Of a stretch of 10,239 nt of DNA, positions 1-6,788 are shown piece by piece. The notes under the pieces are model-generated. The model was given only the letters and a program-made list of their open reading frames with translations, had not been told where the DNA came from and ran no database searches. How positions within the stretch are numbered: position 1 is the stretch's first letter; the number at the start of each line of letters is the position of its first letter. The stretch covers positions 1-10,239 of the forward strand of contig JAJYPU010000059.1 in assembly GCA_021795095.1 (NCBI GenBank), written 5' to 3'. The stretch comes from Actinomycetes bacterium (GTDB taxonomy: Bacteria; Actinomycetota; Acidimicrobiia; Acidimicrobiales; RAAP-2). Made by a program: the position numbers and the translations under genes.

Positions 1-72
1 GTCGAGCGAGATGTCCTTGAGCGCGGGCGTCCCGTTCTTGTACGTCTTCGACACGTTCTCGAAACGAATCAC
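1..72 (-). CDS. ftsE: Cell-division ATP-binding protein FtsE, N-terminal fragment
   Basis: Only the first 24 codons lie in the window; the gene continues past the left edge. The translation (V/M)IRFENVSKTY followed by KNGTPALKDISLD is the classic start of an FtsE-type ABC ATPase: first beta strand, aromatic-containing A-loop (Tyr11) and the 'AL.dIsl' strand before the Walker A loop, which is not reached. FtsE pairs with the membrane protein FtsX to regulate peptidoglycan hydrolases during division. The start is GTG at 72-70; an AAGGGG ribosome-binding site lies 7 bases upstream. prfB directly upstream on the same strand is the usual actinobacterial neighbour (prfB-ftsE-ftsX-smpB), which makes FtsE much more likely than another ABC ATPase. 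The start codon overlaps the stop of a possible short leader ORF (69-113). Confidence 0.88.
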   Translation of the reverse strand, partial: MIRFENVSKTYKNGTPALKDISLD

Positions 73-113
73 GGCAATGCCCCTTCGGGTTCACTTGGTC
101 GGTGGTAGAACAC
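69..113 (-). CDS. Candidate 14-codon leader ORF overlapping the ftsE start
   Basis: On the minus strand a GTG at 113-111 opens a 14-codon frame (MFYHRPSEPEGALP) that stops with TGA at 71-69, overlapping the ftsE GTG (72-70) in the GTGA arrangement seen at several real junctions in this window. It is preceded by an AAGGAGA Shine-Dalgarno sequence at 126-120 with a 6-base spacer, the strongest-looking ribosome-binding site in this gap. No function can be assigned from the peptide. It could be a translation-coupling leader for ftsE or chance. One difficulty is that the TAGAAT box at 136-131 would start transcription at about 126-124, at or inside this Shine-Dalgarno sequence, so both can only work together if the RNA begins almost exactly at it, or if ftsE is read through from prfB. 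Confidence 0.3.
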   Translation of the reverse strand: MFYHRPSEPEGALP

Positions 114-130
114 CCAGAATCTCCTTGCGC

Positions 131-136
131 ATTCTA
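131..136 (-). promoter_or_regulatory. Possible -10 box for ftsE
   Basis: The minus strand reads TAGAAT here, matching 5 of 6 bases of the TATAAT consensus, in the gap between the prfB stop and ftsE. Transcription would start near 124-126 and leave a leader of about 50 bases. I see no convincing TTGACA-like -35 box 16-18 bases upstream, so this is a weak call; ftsE may instead be co-transcribed with prfB. Confidence 0.35.
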
Positions 137-164
137 GTTTGAGACCGGCGCTGGGACGTCATCG

Positions 165-180
165 GCCGGCACGGGCCGGC
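165..180 (-). terminator. GC-only hairpin just after prfB
   Basis: GCCGGC, a 4-base spacer, then GCCGGC: a 6-bp all-GC stem beginning 5 bases after the prfB TGA (185-187) in the direction of transcription. The same stretch can be read as a 9-base direct repeat (GGCCGGCAC, twice). No run of T follows, so it is not a canonical intrinsic terminator. It could be a U-tract-less actinobacterial terminator, a 3' stabilising hairpin, or a partial attenuator between prfB and ftsE. Confidence 0.4.
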
Positions 181-184
181 ACAA

Positions 185-1330
185 TCAGTTCCCTGTACGT
201 TGCCGGCGCAGCTCGGCCTCCATGAAGGCGTCGATGTCCCCGTCGAGAACCGCGTCCACGTTCCCGGTCTCGACGTCGGTGCGGTGGTCCTTCACCAACT
301 GGTACGGCGCTTGGACGTAACTACGGATTTGGGATCCCCAGGCGTTATCCGACCGGTCCCCCGTCAGCGCGTCCATCTCGGCGCGTCGCTGGACGCGAGC
401 CCGTTCGGCGAGTTTGGCGGTCAGGATCTGCAGGGCGCGCGCTCGGTTCTGGTGTTGGCTGCGCTCGTTCTGACAACTCACGACGATCCCCGAGGGCAGG
501 TGCGTGATCCGAATGGCCGAGTCAGTCTTGTTGACGTGCTGACCACCGGCCCCCGATGATCGATAAGTATCGATGCGAAGGTCCTTCTCGTCGATGTCAA
601 CCTCGTGAGCGTCATCGTCGAGCAGCGGCGTGACCTCGAGGCTGGCGAAGCTGGTCTGGCGTCGCGCCTGGGAGTCGAAGGGGCTGATCCGCACGAGCCG
701 GTGCACGCCGCGCTCCGCGGAGAGCCACCCGTAGGCGAAGGGGCCCTTCACGATGAAGGTGGCCGACAGCAGGCCCGCCTCTTGTCCCTCGGTGACCTCG
801 TCCACCTCGACGCCGAACCCGCGACGCTCGGCCCAGCGCGAGTACATACGCAACAACATCTCGGTCCAGTCCTGGGCGTCGGTGCCGCCGGCCCCCGCGT
901 GAAGCTCGGCGATGGCGTCGTTCTCGTCGTAGGGGCCCGAGAGCAGGCTCTGGGTTTCCAGTGCCGTCAGCGCGGCGTCCACCGCGGCCACGTTGGCTCG
1001 CAGCTCATCGAGCAATGTCCAGTCCACGTCGCCCGAACCCAATGACTCAGCGGAGAAATCGATCAGGACCGCGCAGTCGTCCAGTGAGCGTCGGAGCTGA
1101 TCGAAAGCCTCGAGTTCGCTGGTCAGGCGACCCAACTCCGTCGTCACCGCGCGCGCGTGGTCCTGGTCGTTCCACAGGTCGGGCGATGAAGCCTCGTCGT
1201 TGAGTATCGCGTGGCGCGCCCGATGTTCGTCGATGCTCAGGTACTCGCGGGCCGAACCCCACCGCTCTTCGAGCACGCCGAGCGACGCCTGCGCTTCTCG
1301 CAGCGCGTTCTCCGCTTTAGGGTCGGCCAT
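185..1330 (-). CDS. prfB: Peptide chain release factor 2 (RF2)
   Basis: Class I release factor that recognises UGA and UAA stop codons and triggers peptide release on the ribosome. The 381-residue length is close to the family's usual ~365-375. The stop-recognition tripeptide SPF is at residues 216-218 and the catalytic GGQ loop at 262-264 (SSGAGGQHVNKTDSA); SPF, not PxT, separates RF2 from RF1. The residue matching E. coli position 246 is Ser258, one of the natural variants. The N-terminal helical domain (about 5-125) contains the typical 'SPDLWND' segment. The frame is open throughout, so there is no programmed +1 frameshift such as E. coli prfB uses for autoregulation. I chose ATG at 1330 (MADPKAENAL): it aligns with the family, while the upstream extension is only the secA C-terminus in another frame. 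Its start lies 14 bases inside secA, implying translational coupling; the Shine-Dalgarno sequence is weak. Confidence 0.96.
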   Translation of the reverse strand: MADPKAENALREAQASLGVLEERWGSAREYLSIDEHRARHAILNDEASSPDLWNDQDHARAVTTELGRLTSELEAFDQLRRSLDDCAVLIDFSAESLGSGDVDWTLLDELRANVAAVDAALTALETQSLLSGPYDENDAIAELHAGAGGTDAQDWTEMLLRMYSRWAERRGFGVEVDEVTEGQEAGLLSATFIVKGPFAYGWLSAERGVHRLVRISPFDSQARRQTSFASLEVTPLLDDDAHEVDIDEKDLRIDTYRSSGAGGQHVNKTDSAIRITHLPSGIVVSCQNERSQHQNRARALQILTAKLAERARVQRRAEMDALTGDRSDNAWGSQIRSYVQAPYQLVKDHRTDVETGNVDAVLDGDIDAFMEAELRRQRTGN

Positions 1331-3995
1331 GGCACTGCTTGAACTTCTTGCCCGAACCGCACCAGCACGGCTGATTGCGTCCGAGTTTCTCGTTGGGCTT
1401 GGTCGCGGTGGCCGATGCGCCAGTCGCGTGCGAGGGCAGTTCGACCGCGCCCGGTGCAACTTCGGCGACGTTGGTCACGGCCCGATCGAGACCGTCGTCC
1501 TCGAGGTTCGCCTCTTCCTCGGGCTCGGTGGCCTCCACGTGGGTGACGTAACGGACGAAGTCGGTCTCGACAGCGTCGAGGAGGTGCTCGAACATGACGT
1601 AACCCTCCTTCTGCCACGCCGTGAGCGGGTCCTGCTGGGCGACTTGGCGCAGGTGGATGCCGTCACGCAGGTAGTCCATGTCCGACAAGTGATCACGCCA
1701 GCGTTGGTCGAGGATCTGCAGCATGACGTCGCGTTCGATCTCCTTGGCCGTGTCGAGGCCGCCGGGGTACTCCTCGCATTTGGCCTGGTACTCGGTCAGC
1801 GCGTCGTTCACGATCGCCTCGATGGCCTCGTCACGATCGGCGAACGACTCCAGGGTCGACATCGTCACGGTCGTCGGGTAGTAAGTCGGCAGATCCACGA
1901 GCAGGGCATTGAGGTCCCACGCTTCGGGGAACTCGCTCTCGAGGTACGTCTCCACGACGGCGGCGATCTGTCGCTCGATCATCTCGAGTGTCGCCTCGTG
2001 GATGTCCTCACCGTCGATCACCTGCTGACGCCGCGCGTAGATCACCTTGCGCTGCTCGTTCATGACCTCGTCGTACTTGAGGACGTCCTTGCGGATCTCG
2101 GCGTTGCGCGCCTCCACCGTGTTCTGGGCCCGTTCGATGGCCTTGGAGACCATCTTGGCCTCGATGGCCTCGCCCTCGGGCATGGCTCGCTCCATGACCC
2201 AGGACACCGCACCGGTGGCGAAGAGTCGCAGCAAGTCGTCCTCGAGGGACAGATAGAAACGGCTCTCGCCGGGATCGCCTTGGCGACCGGAGCGACCACG
2301 CAGCTGGTTGTCGATACGTCGCGAGTCGTGGCGTTCCGTGCCGAGCACATAGAGCCCGCCCACGGCACGGACCTCATCGCCTTCACGGTCACAGACCTCT
2401 TTGAACTGCGCCAAGGCAACCGCGTAGGCGGCGTCGTACTCCGCGGTGTCCGCCACGAGTCCCTGAGCCGCGACTTCGCGGCGCGCCAGTCCTTCGGCGT
2501 TGCCACCCAGGATCACGTCCACGCCTCGTCCAGCCATGTTCGTCGCCACCGTCACTGCGTGCTTGCGGCCCGCTTGGGCCACGATCTCGGCCTCGCGGAA
2601 GTGCTGCTTCGCGTTGAGCACCTCGTGGGCGATACCCGCCTTAGACAAGGCTCGAGAGAGCAGTTCGGACTTCTCGACCGACGCGGTACCGAGCAGGATC
2701 GGCTGGCCGAGATCCGTTCGCGCCCGCACATCCTCAACGATCGCGTTGAACTTGTCCTCTTCGGTCTTAAAGATGAGGTCCGGCTCGTCCACGCGGCGCG
2801 ACGGCCGGTGCGTCGGAATCGGCACGACCGCGAGGTTGTAGGTGCTACCGAACTCGCTGGCCTCGGTCTCGGCGGTACCGGTCATGCCCGCGAGCTTCTC
2901 GTAGAGCCGGAAGTAGTTCTGCAAGGTCACGGTCGCCCAGGTGTGGTTCTCCTCTTGGATCCGCACCCGCTCCTTGGCCTCGACCGCCTGGTGGAGCCCG
3001 TCCGACCAGCGTCGGCCCTCGAGGGTCCGGCCGGTGAACTCGTCGACGATCTTCACCTCACCGGCGTCGACCAAGTAATCCTTGTCGCGGTGGAAGAGTT
3101 CCTTCGCGCGCAGGGCCTGACCCAGTTGGTGGACGTAGTTCGTCGCGACGGCGTCGTAGAGGTTGGTCACCCCGAGTTGACGCTCGACCTTCTCGATACC
3201 CGCCTCAGTGGGCACGACGGTCTTCTTCTCCTCGTCGACCTCGTAGTCCTCGTCACGCACCAGGGTCCGCACGATTGATGCGAACTGGTAGTACAGCTTG
3301 GTCACGTCGGACGCGGGACCCGAGATGATCAGCGGGGTGCGGGCCTCGTCGATCAGGATCGAGTCCACCTCGTCGACGATCGCGTAGTGGTGACCGCGTT
3401 GGACCATGTGCTCACGACGTCGGGCCATATTGTCGCGCAGGTAGTCGAAGCCAAACTCGGTGTTCGTCCCGTAGGTCACGTCAGACGCGTAGGCTTCGCG
3501 CTTCTGGTCGAAGTCAGGTAGATCCGGGCCAACGCGACCCACGCTCAACCCGAGAAACCGGTGCAGTTCACCCATCCAGTTGGCGTCGCGGGTGGCGAGG
3601 TAGTCGTTGACGGTGACGACGTGGACGCCCTTGCCCGTCAAGGCGTTGAGGTACACCGGCAGGGTCGAGACAAGTGTCTTACCCTCACCGGTCTTCATCT
3701 CGGCGATCCACCCGAAGTGCAACGCCATGCCACCCATCAACTGGACGTCGTAGTGGCGTTGGCCGAGCACGCGAGTGGCGGCCTCACGAACCACGGCGAA
3801 CGCCTCGATGAGCAGGTCATCGAGGGTCTCGCCGTCGGCGAGGCGACGACGGAACTCGTCGGTCTTGGCCCGCAGTTCGGCGTCGCTCAATGCCCCAATC
3901 TCATCGGCCAACTCGTTGATGGGTCCGACCAGCTCGGCGAGCTGACGCACGCGCTTGCCCTCACCGGCCCTCAAAATCTTGCTGAACACACTCAT
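1317..3995 (-). CDS. secA: Preprotein translocase ATPase SecA
   Basis: Motor ATPase that drives unfolded preproteins through the SecYEG channel at the inner face of the membrane. The 892 residues compare with 901 in E. coli. The N-terminus MSVFSKILRAGEGK is typical. Visible motifs: Walker A in MKTGEGKT (about residues 100-107), Walker B DEVDSILIDEART (from about 208), the crosslinking-domain region after that, the second nucleotide-binding domain with 'TNMAGRGVDVILG' and 'GRSGRQGDPGESRFYLSLEDDL', and a C-terminal zinc-binding SEC-C tail, CWCGSGKKFKQCH (Cys877, Cys879, Cys888, His889), which usually binds SecB and/or lipid. The start is ATG at 3995; an in-frame GTG four codons earlier sits directly on the GGTAGGG ribosome-binding site and is less likely. 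prfB begins inside its last codons. A housekeeping SecA (SecA1 type) rather than an accessory SecA2, judged by the intact tail. Confidence 0.98.
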   Translation of the reverse strand: MSVFSKILRAGEGKRVRQLAELVGPINELADEIGALSDAELRAKTDEFRRRLADGETLDDLLIEAFAVVREAATRVLGQRHYDVQLMGGMALHFGWIAEMKTGEGKTLVSTLPVYLNALTGKGVHVVTVNDYLATRDANWMGELHRFLGLSVGRVGPDLPDFDQKREAYASDVTYGTNTEFGFDYLRDNMARRREHMVQRGHHYAIVDEVDSILIDEARTPLIISGPASDVTKLYYQFASIVRTLVRDEDYEVDEEKKTVVPTEAGIEKVERQLGVTNLYDAVATNYVHQLGQALRAKELFHRDKDYLVDAGEVKIVDEFTGRTLEGRRWSDGLHQAVEAKERVRIQEENHTWATVTLQNYFRLYEKLAGMTGTAETEASEFGSTYNLAVVPIPTHRPSRRVDEPDLIFKTEEDKFNAIVEDVRARTDLGQPILLGTASVEKSELLSRALSKAGIAHEVLNAKQHFREAEIVAQAGRKHAVTVATNMAGRGVDVILGGNAEGLARREVAAQGLVADTAEYDAAYAVALAQFKEVCDREGDEVRAVGGLYVLGTERHDSRRIDNQLRGRSGRQGDPGESRFYLSLEDDLLRLFATGAVSWVMERAMPEGEAIEAKMVSKAIERAQNTVEARNAEIRKDVLKYDEVMNEQRKVIYARRQQVIDGEDIHEATLEMIERQIAAVVETYLESEFPEAWDLNALLVDLPTYYPTTVTMSTLESFADRDEAIEAIVNDALTEYQAKCEEYPGGLDTAKEIERDVMLQILDQRWRDHLSDMDYLRDGIHLRQVAQQDPLTAWQKEGYVMFEHLLDAVETDFVRYVTHVEATEPEEEANLEDDGLDRAVTNVAEVAPGAVELPSHATGASATATKPNEKLGRNQPCWCGSGKKFKQCHGRP

Positions 3996-4294
3996 GTCGT
4001 GTTTCACCCTACCGGTAGACGGACTGTCATTACGGGGCTACGGGTGTCTGACCTGGTCTTTGACCCCACACCTGCCTGCAGCGGTGTCCACACGCGCCGC
4101 CGGCAGCCGAGGCTCTCCGACGTCGTTCCCGTGCACTTCACCGGCTCCCCTCGCGGCCACGGTGACCGAGAGCGGGCAGGACTTACTTCTAAACCGCGCC
4201 ATGCTCAGCGTCGACAAGACGCCTTACGTGGGTCGTTTCGCCCGCGGCTGGCCTCGACTTTCAACCACAGAACCACCCGCAGCCCCGCCCCAGT
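3996..4294. other. Intergenic region upstream of secA (about 300 bases)
   Basis: No convincing gene here: the open frames crossing it are antisense or out-of-frame continuations of neighbouring genes. For transcription toward secA, two weak promoter-like spots exist: TTGTCG with TTTAGA 18 bases later (minus strand, about 4216-4187), and TAATGA near 4032 without a -35 box. The secA ribosome-binding site GGTAGGG overlaps a perfect 10-base palindrome CTACCGGTAG (4009-4018). A compact inverted repeat sits at 4043-4072 (listed separately). A short direct repeat, GTGGTT-CT-GTGGTT on the minus strand, lies just after the glycosyltransferase stop. I see no recognisable riboswitch or T-tailed terminator. 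In many actinobacteria a hibernation factor (hpf) gene precedes secA; none is visible here. Confidence 0.6.
4043..4072. repeat. Compact inverted repeat upstream of secA
   Basis: Outer arms GGTGT (4043-4047) and ACACC (4068-4072) enclose an inner stem GGTC-ttt-GACC (4055-4065). An alternative inner pairing, GACC-t-GGTC (4050-4058 region), uses the same GGTC. Two mutually exclusive inner hairpins are therefore possible. It lies about 50-75 bases before the secA start, inside any likely secA leader RNA. It could be a regulatory hairpin, a protein-binding site or a REP-like remnant; nothing in the window distinguishes these. Confidence 0.35.
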
Positions 4295-5140
4295 CTACGG
4301 CCGCGTACGCCGGGACCACGAGTCGGCCGCCAGCATGGCCGCTAGGCGTGCGCCGAGCACCACACTCGCCACCGGGGCTAGGAGCCGCCGCCAACCGCGA
4401 GCGGTCTGCCACTCGAAACGCAAAGCGCTCTGGTGGTGCGCGACGATCATGGCCCTGGTCGCGCGCTGCCTCGAGAGTCCCTCGACGTGGGTCACGACCG
4501 CGTCGGGTACCGCCGCAACGTCCCACCCGGCGCCGCGGACCCGCCAACACAGCGCCATGTCCTCGGCGAACATGAAGTAACGCTCGTCGAAGCCACCCAC
4601 CGCCTCAAAGACCGACCGCCGGATCACGAAGCAGGCGCCCGAGACCCAGTCGACGGTACCGTCAGCGCGCGGTGACCGGTAGCGCGCCGTCGCGGGGTTG
4701 CCTGGCCACCAGGGTGCGAGCAGGGCGTGGGCCCCGGCGAGCCACACATTGGGAAAGACCCGTAGTGAGGGGTACCGCGACCCGTCGGGCCGTTCGATGG
4801 TCGGGCCGACCACGCCGACGCCGGGGTGCTCGTCGAGGTACGTCACCATCGTGGCCACCGCACCGTCGTGCACGATCAGGTCGGGGTTCGCGATCAGCAG
4901 GTAGGGGTTCGACCGCTCGGCGGCGGCGCCACGGTTGACGCCCCGGCCGTAGCCGAGGTTGAGGCCGGGTTCCACGAGGGTCACCGCATCGAGGTCGATG
5001 TACGCGCTCGTCGAGCCGGGCAGACCGTTCTCGACCACCACGATCCGAGCGACGTCGTTGGCGCGCAGCGAGCGTACGCAGCCCACCAGCGCTTCGTCGG
5101 CGTGGTAGTCCACCACCACAGCGGTGACGGGCAGGCTCAC
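4295..5140 (-). CDS. Family 2 glycosyltransferase, WbbL-like rhamnosyltransferase
   Basis: Predicted cytoplasmic GT-A glycosyltransferase of 281 residues. It opens with a Rossmann-like strand (LPVTAVVVDYH), then 'NLGYGRGVNRG' (about 61-71), an 'ANPDL' metal/nucleotide motif in place of DxD (about 84-88), 'SGACFVIRR' (167-175) and the acceptor-side block GGFDERYFMFAED (182-194). These are characteristic of rhamnosyltransferases such as mycobacterial WbbL (about 300 residues), which adds rhamnose from dTDP-rhamnose to a polyprenyl-linked GlcNAc. The gene upstream in the operon makes dTDP-rhamnose, and rmlD-wbbL adjacency is also known in mycobacteria, so rhamnose transfer to an envelope glycan is likely; the acceptor is unknown. 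I chose GTG at 5140 because it overlaps the rmlD stop as GTGA and begins at the fold's first strand; an ATG at 5212 would add 24 unrelated residues inside rmlD. The tail has an Ala/Leu/Val-rich helix that may lie on the membrane. Confidence 0.87.
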   Translation of the reverse strand: MSLPVTAVVVDYHADEALVGCVRSLRANDVARIVVVENGLPGSTSAYIDLDAVTLVEPGLNLGYGRGVNRGAAAERSNPYLLIANPDLIVHDGAVATMVTYLDEHPGVGVVGPTIERPDGSRYPSLRVFPNVWLAGAHALLAPWWPGNPATARYRSPRADGTVDWVSGACFVIRRSVFEAVGGFDERYFMFAEDMALCWRVRGAGWDVAAVPDAVVTHVEGLSRQRATRAMIVAHHQSALRFEWQTARGWRRLLAPVASVVLGARLAAMLAADSWSRRTRP

Positions 5141-6045
5141 GACGCCCGGTCCCGCAGCAGACGCGCGACGCCGTCGCGCCAATCGGGCAACGCCAACCAG
5201 TGCGAACGCCATTTCGTGGTGTCGAGGTCGCTACGCGTCGGTCGCGTCGCGAGCGGTTGGGGTGAGAGCGCCGCGGTCGCGATGGGTGTGGCGAACGTGT
5301 CGTCGCGGCCGAGTTCGTGGCCAACGAAGCGGGCCACGTCGAACCAGGTGGTGGTCCCCTCATTCGCGACGTGCCACACACCCCCGGGGCGTTCGCGCAC
5401 GATCGTGACGAGCGCCCGAGCGAGGTCGGCGGCGAGCGTCACGGTTCCGGTCTGGTCGTCCACGAATCGAACGTTCGACCCGTTCGCGGCCCGCTCAGCG
5501 ATGACGTGCACGACGCTGTGGCCGCGCACGCCCATCACCCACGACGTGCGCACGATGGTGTCCTGGGCGCGACACCGTTGTTCACCGGCCCACTTGGACG
5601 CTCCGTAGACGCTCTGGGGATTCGGTCGGTCGTCCTCGACGTACCCGGTCCCCTTTTGCCCGTCAAAGACGTAGTCCGTCGAAACCGTGACGAAGTGGAT
5701 GTCGAGCGCCGCACAGGACTCCGATAACAGCCCCGTTGCGTCCGCGTTCACGGCATAACACGCCTCGATGTCTTGTTCGGCCTGATCGACGGCTGTATAG
5801 GCCGCGAGGTTCACGACCACGTCGGGTCGCGCGAGCGAGAGCGCGTTGGTGACGGCCTCGCGGTTGGTGATGTCGAACTCACGCCGTGCCAGTCCGAGCA
5901 CCTCAAACTCATCGTTCGCGATGGCCAGGCCGTCGGGCTGCCAGCTCGGCTCGGCGCCGGGGGGGAACTCGCCGCGCAACGTCGAGACCAGGTCCACCCC
6001 GACCTGGCCGGCCGCGCCGGTCACCAGCACCCGCACCGCGCTCAC
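5137..6045 (-). CDS. rmlD: dTDP-4-dehydrorhamnose reductase
   Basis: Last enzyme of dTDP-L-rhamnose synthesis: reduces dTDP-4-dehydro-L-rhamnose with NAD(P)H in the cytoplasm. This is an extended short-chain dehydrogenase of 302 residues. The dinucleotide-binding motif VLVTGAAGQVG is at 6-16, the substrate-pathway signature 'DVVVNLAAYTAVDQAE' at 75-90, STDYVFDG at 122-129 (catalytic Thr/Ser region) and the Tyr147-x3-Lys151 pair in VYGASKWAGE. All catalytic residues are present. Compared with enteric RmlD there is an extra loop of roughly 20 residues (about 24-45, containing 'PPGAEPSWQPDG') between the first helix and second strand. The GTG start at 6045 overlaps the birA TGA, and its own TGA overlaps the glycosyltransferase GTG, so all three are probably one transcript. 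The other rhamnose genes (rmlA, B, C) are not in the window. Confidence 0.95.
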   Translation of the reverse strand: MSAVRVLVTGAAGQVGVDLVSTLRGEFPPGAEPSWQPDGLAIANDEFEVLGLARREFDITNREAVTNALSLARPDVVVNLAAYTAVDQAEQDIEACYAVNADATGLLSESCAALDIHFVTVSTDYVFDGQKGTGYVEDDRPNPQSVYGASKWAGEQRCRAQDTIVRTSWVMGVRGHSVVHVIAERAANGSNVRFVDDQTGTVTLAADLARALVTIVRERPGGVWHVANEGTTTWFDVARFVGHELGRDDTFATPIATAALSPQPLATRPTRSDLDTTKWRSHWLALPDWRDGVARLLRDRAS

Positions 6046-6788
6046 GAGTCGCCGGCCCGGTCCTGGGCGCGCAAGTGCACGACGTCGGCTGCGGAGAACA
6101 CGCGCTGCTCACCCCTCACGTCGACCACGAGCGCACCGTTCTCGTCGACATCGACGGCGTCACCGACCACGGTGTGCTCGAGGAGCGTGACACGCACGGA
6201 CCTACCGATGGTCGCCGACGCGCCGCGGTACTCGTCACGAAGCGTCGATAGCCCCTGCTCATCGTCGAGCAGGCGACGACGACCCTCGACCTCCTCGAAG
6301 ACGATGTCCGCGAGCGCGCGCGGCCACAGGGTCACGCCCGAGCGATGTCGCACGCTGGTCGCCGCCAGGCCCGGCGGGTACTCGGTGAGGTTGACGCCGA
6401 CGCCGACGACGACGGCCGGCGGAACGTCGGTCACCAATTCGGCGAGCAGTCCACCGAGCTTCTCATCCTCCACCACGAGGTCGTTCGGCCACTTGAGCAG
6501 CGGCCGCACGCCACTGAGGCGCACGAGTGCCGCGCGCACCGAAAGCGCCACCGCTGACACCGCCCATGACGCACCGCGAAGTGTGGGGGGTCTCAGCAGT
6601 AGCGAGAGCAGCAGCGCGCTGTCGGCGGGCGCCTCCCAACTGCGGTCCAGTCGTCCCCGACCGGCTCGCTGGAACCCCGCGAGGATGGCGCGTCCCTCGG
6701 GCGCACCCGCGCGGGCCTGCTCCACGAGCCAGGAATTGGTCGAATCGATGGACGTCACGTCCTCGACCTGCCAGATCATCGAATCCAC
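6042..6788 (-). CDS. birA: Biotin--[acetyl-CoA-carboxylase] ligase
   Basis: Activates biotin with ATP to biotinyl-5'-AMP and transfers it to the lysine of biotin carrier domains. The 248 residues hold only the catalytic and C-terminal domains: substrate-entry 'DSTN' (15-18), the biotinyl-AMP loop GRGRLDRSW (43-51), KWPNDL (99-104), KLGGLLAE (110-117), GVGVN (129-133) and a small SH3-like C-terminal domain (about 195-240). There is no N-terminal helix-turn-helix, so unlike E. coli BirA it should not be a DNA-binding repressor. It is divergent from the gene for a biotin-carrying carboxylase, its likely substrate. The start used is GTG at 6788, which lies exactly where a leaderless transcript from the TAGAGT box (6800-6795) would begin; an in-frame ATG at 6779 would remove three residues and is a fair alternative. 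It is the first gene of the birA-rmlD-glycosyltransferase set, an unexpected lead for sugar genes. Confidence 0.95.
   Translation of the reverse strand: MDSMIWQVEDVTSIDSTNSWLVEQARAGAPEGRAILAGFQRAGRGRLDRSWEAPADSALLLSLLLRPPTLRGASWAVSAVALSVRAALVRLSGVRPLLKWPNDLVVEDEKLGGLLAELVTDVPPAVVVGVGVNLTEYPPGLAATSVRHRSGVTLWPRALADIVFEEVEGRRRLLDDEQGLSTLRDEYRGASATIGRSVRVTLLEHTVVGDAVDVDENGALVVDVRGEQRVFSAADVVHLRAQDRAGDS

Noticed and set aside
1230..1330. Programmed +1 frameshift site in prfB
   Set aside because: Looked for an in-frame stop and a CTTTGAC-like slippery site near codon 20-30; the frame is open and no such site is present.
1331..1459. N-terminal extension of prfB
   Set aside because: These 43 residues are the secA C-terminal zinc-tail sequence in another frame; RF2 homologues begin near MADPKAEN.
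1200..3278. Long plus-strand open frame (692 codons) opposite secA and prfB
   Set aside because: Antisense to strongly conserved SecA coding sequence in a GC-rich genome, where the complementary frame stays open by codon bias. No protein-family signature and no ribosome-binding site.
3996..4007. GTG start for secA four codons upstream
   Set aside because: It directly abuts the GGTAGG sequence, leaving no spacer; the ATG at 3995 gives the conserved start.
4019..4294. Riboswitch or small RNA upstream of secA
   Set aside because: Several short stems can be drawn but none matches a riboswitch or actinobacterial small-RNA family I can recognise, and no T-tailed terminator is present.
3561..4580. 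Plus-strand frames crossing the secA upstream region
   Set aside because: They begin antisense to secA, cross the gap and end antisense to the glycosyltransferase; low-complexity Arg/Pro/Ser content and no recognisable domain.
5141..5212. N-terminal extension of the glycosyltransferase
   Set aside because: Arg/Ala-rich and entirely inside rmlD; the GTG at 5140 with the GTGA overlap fits the fold and the operon pattern.
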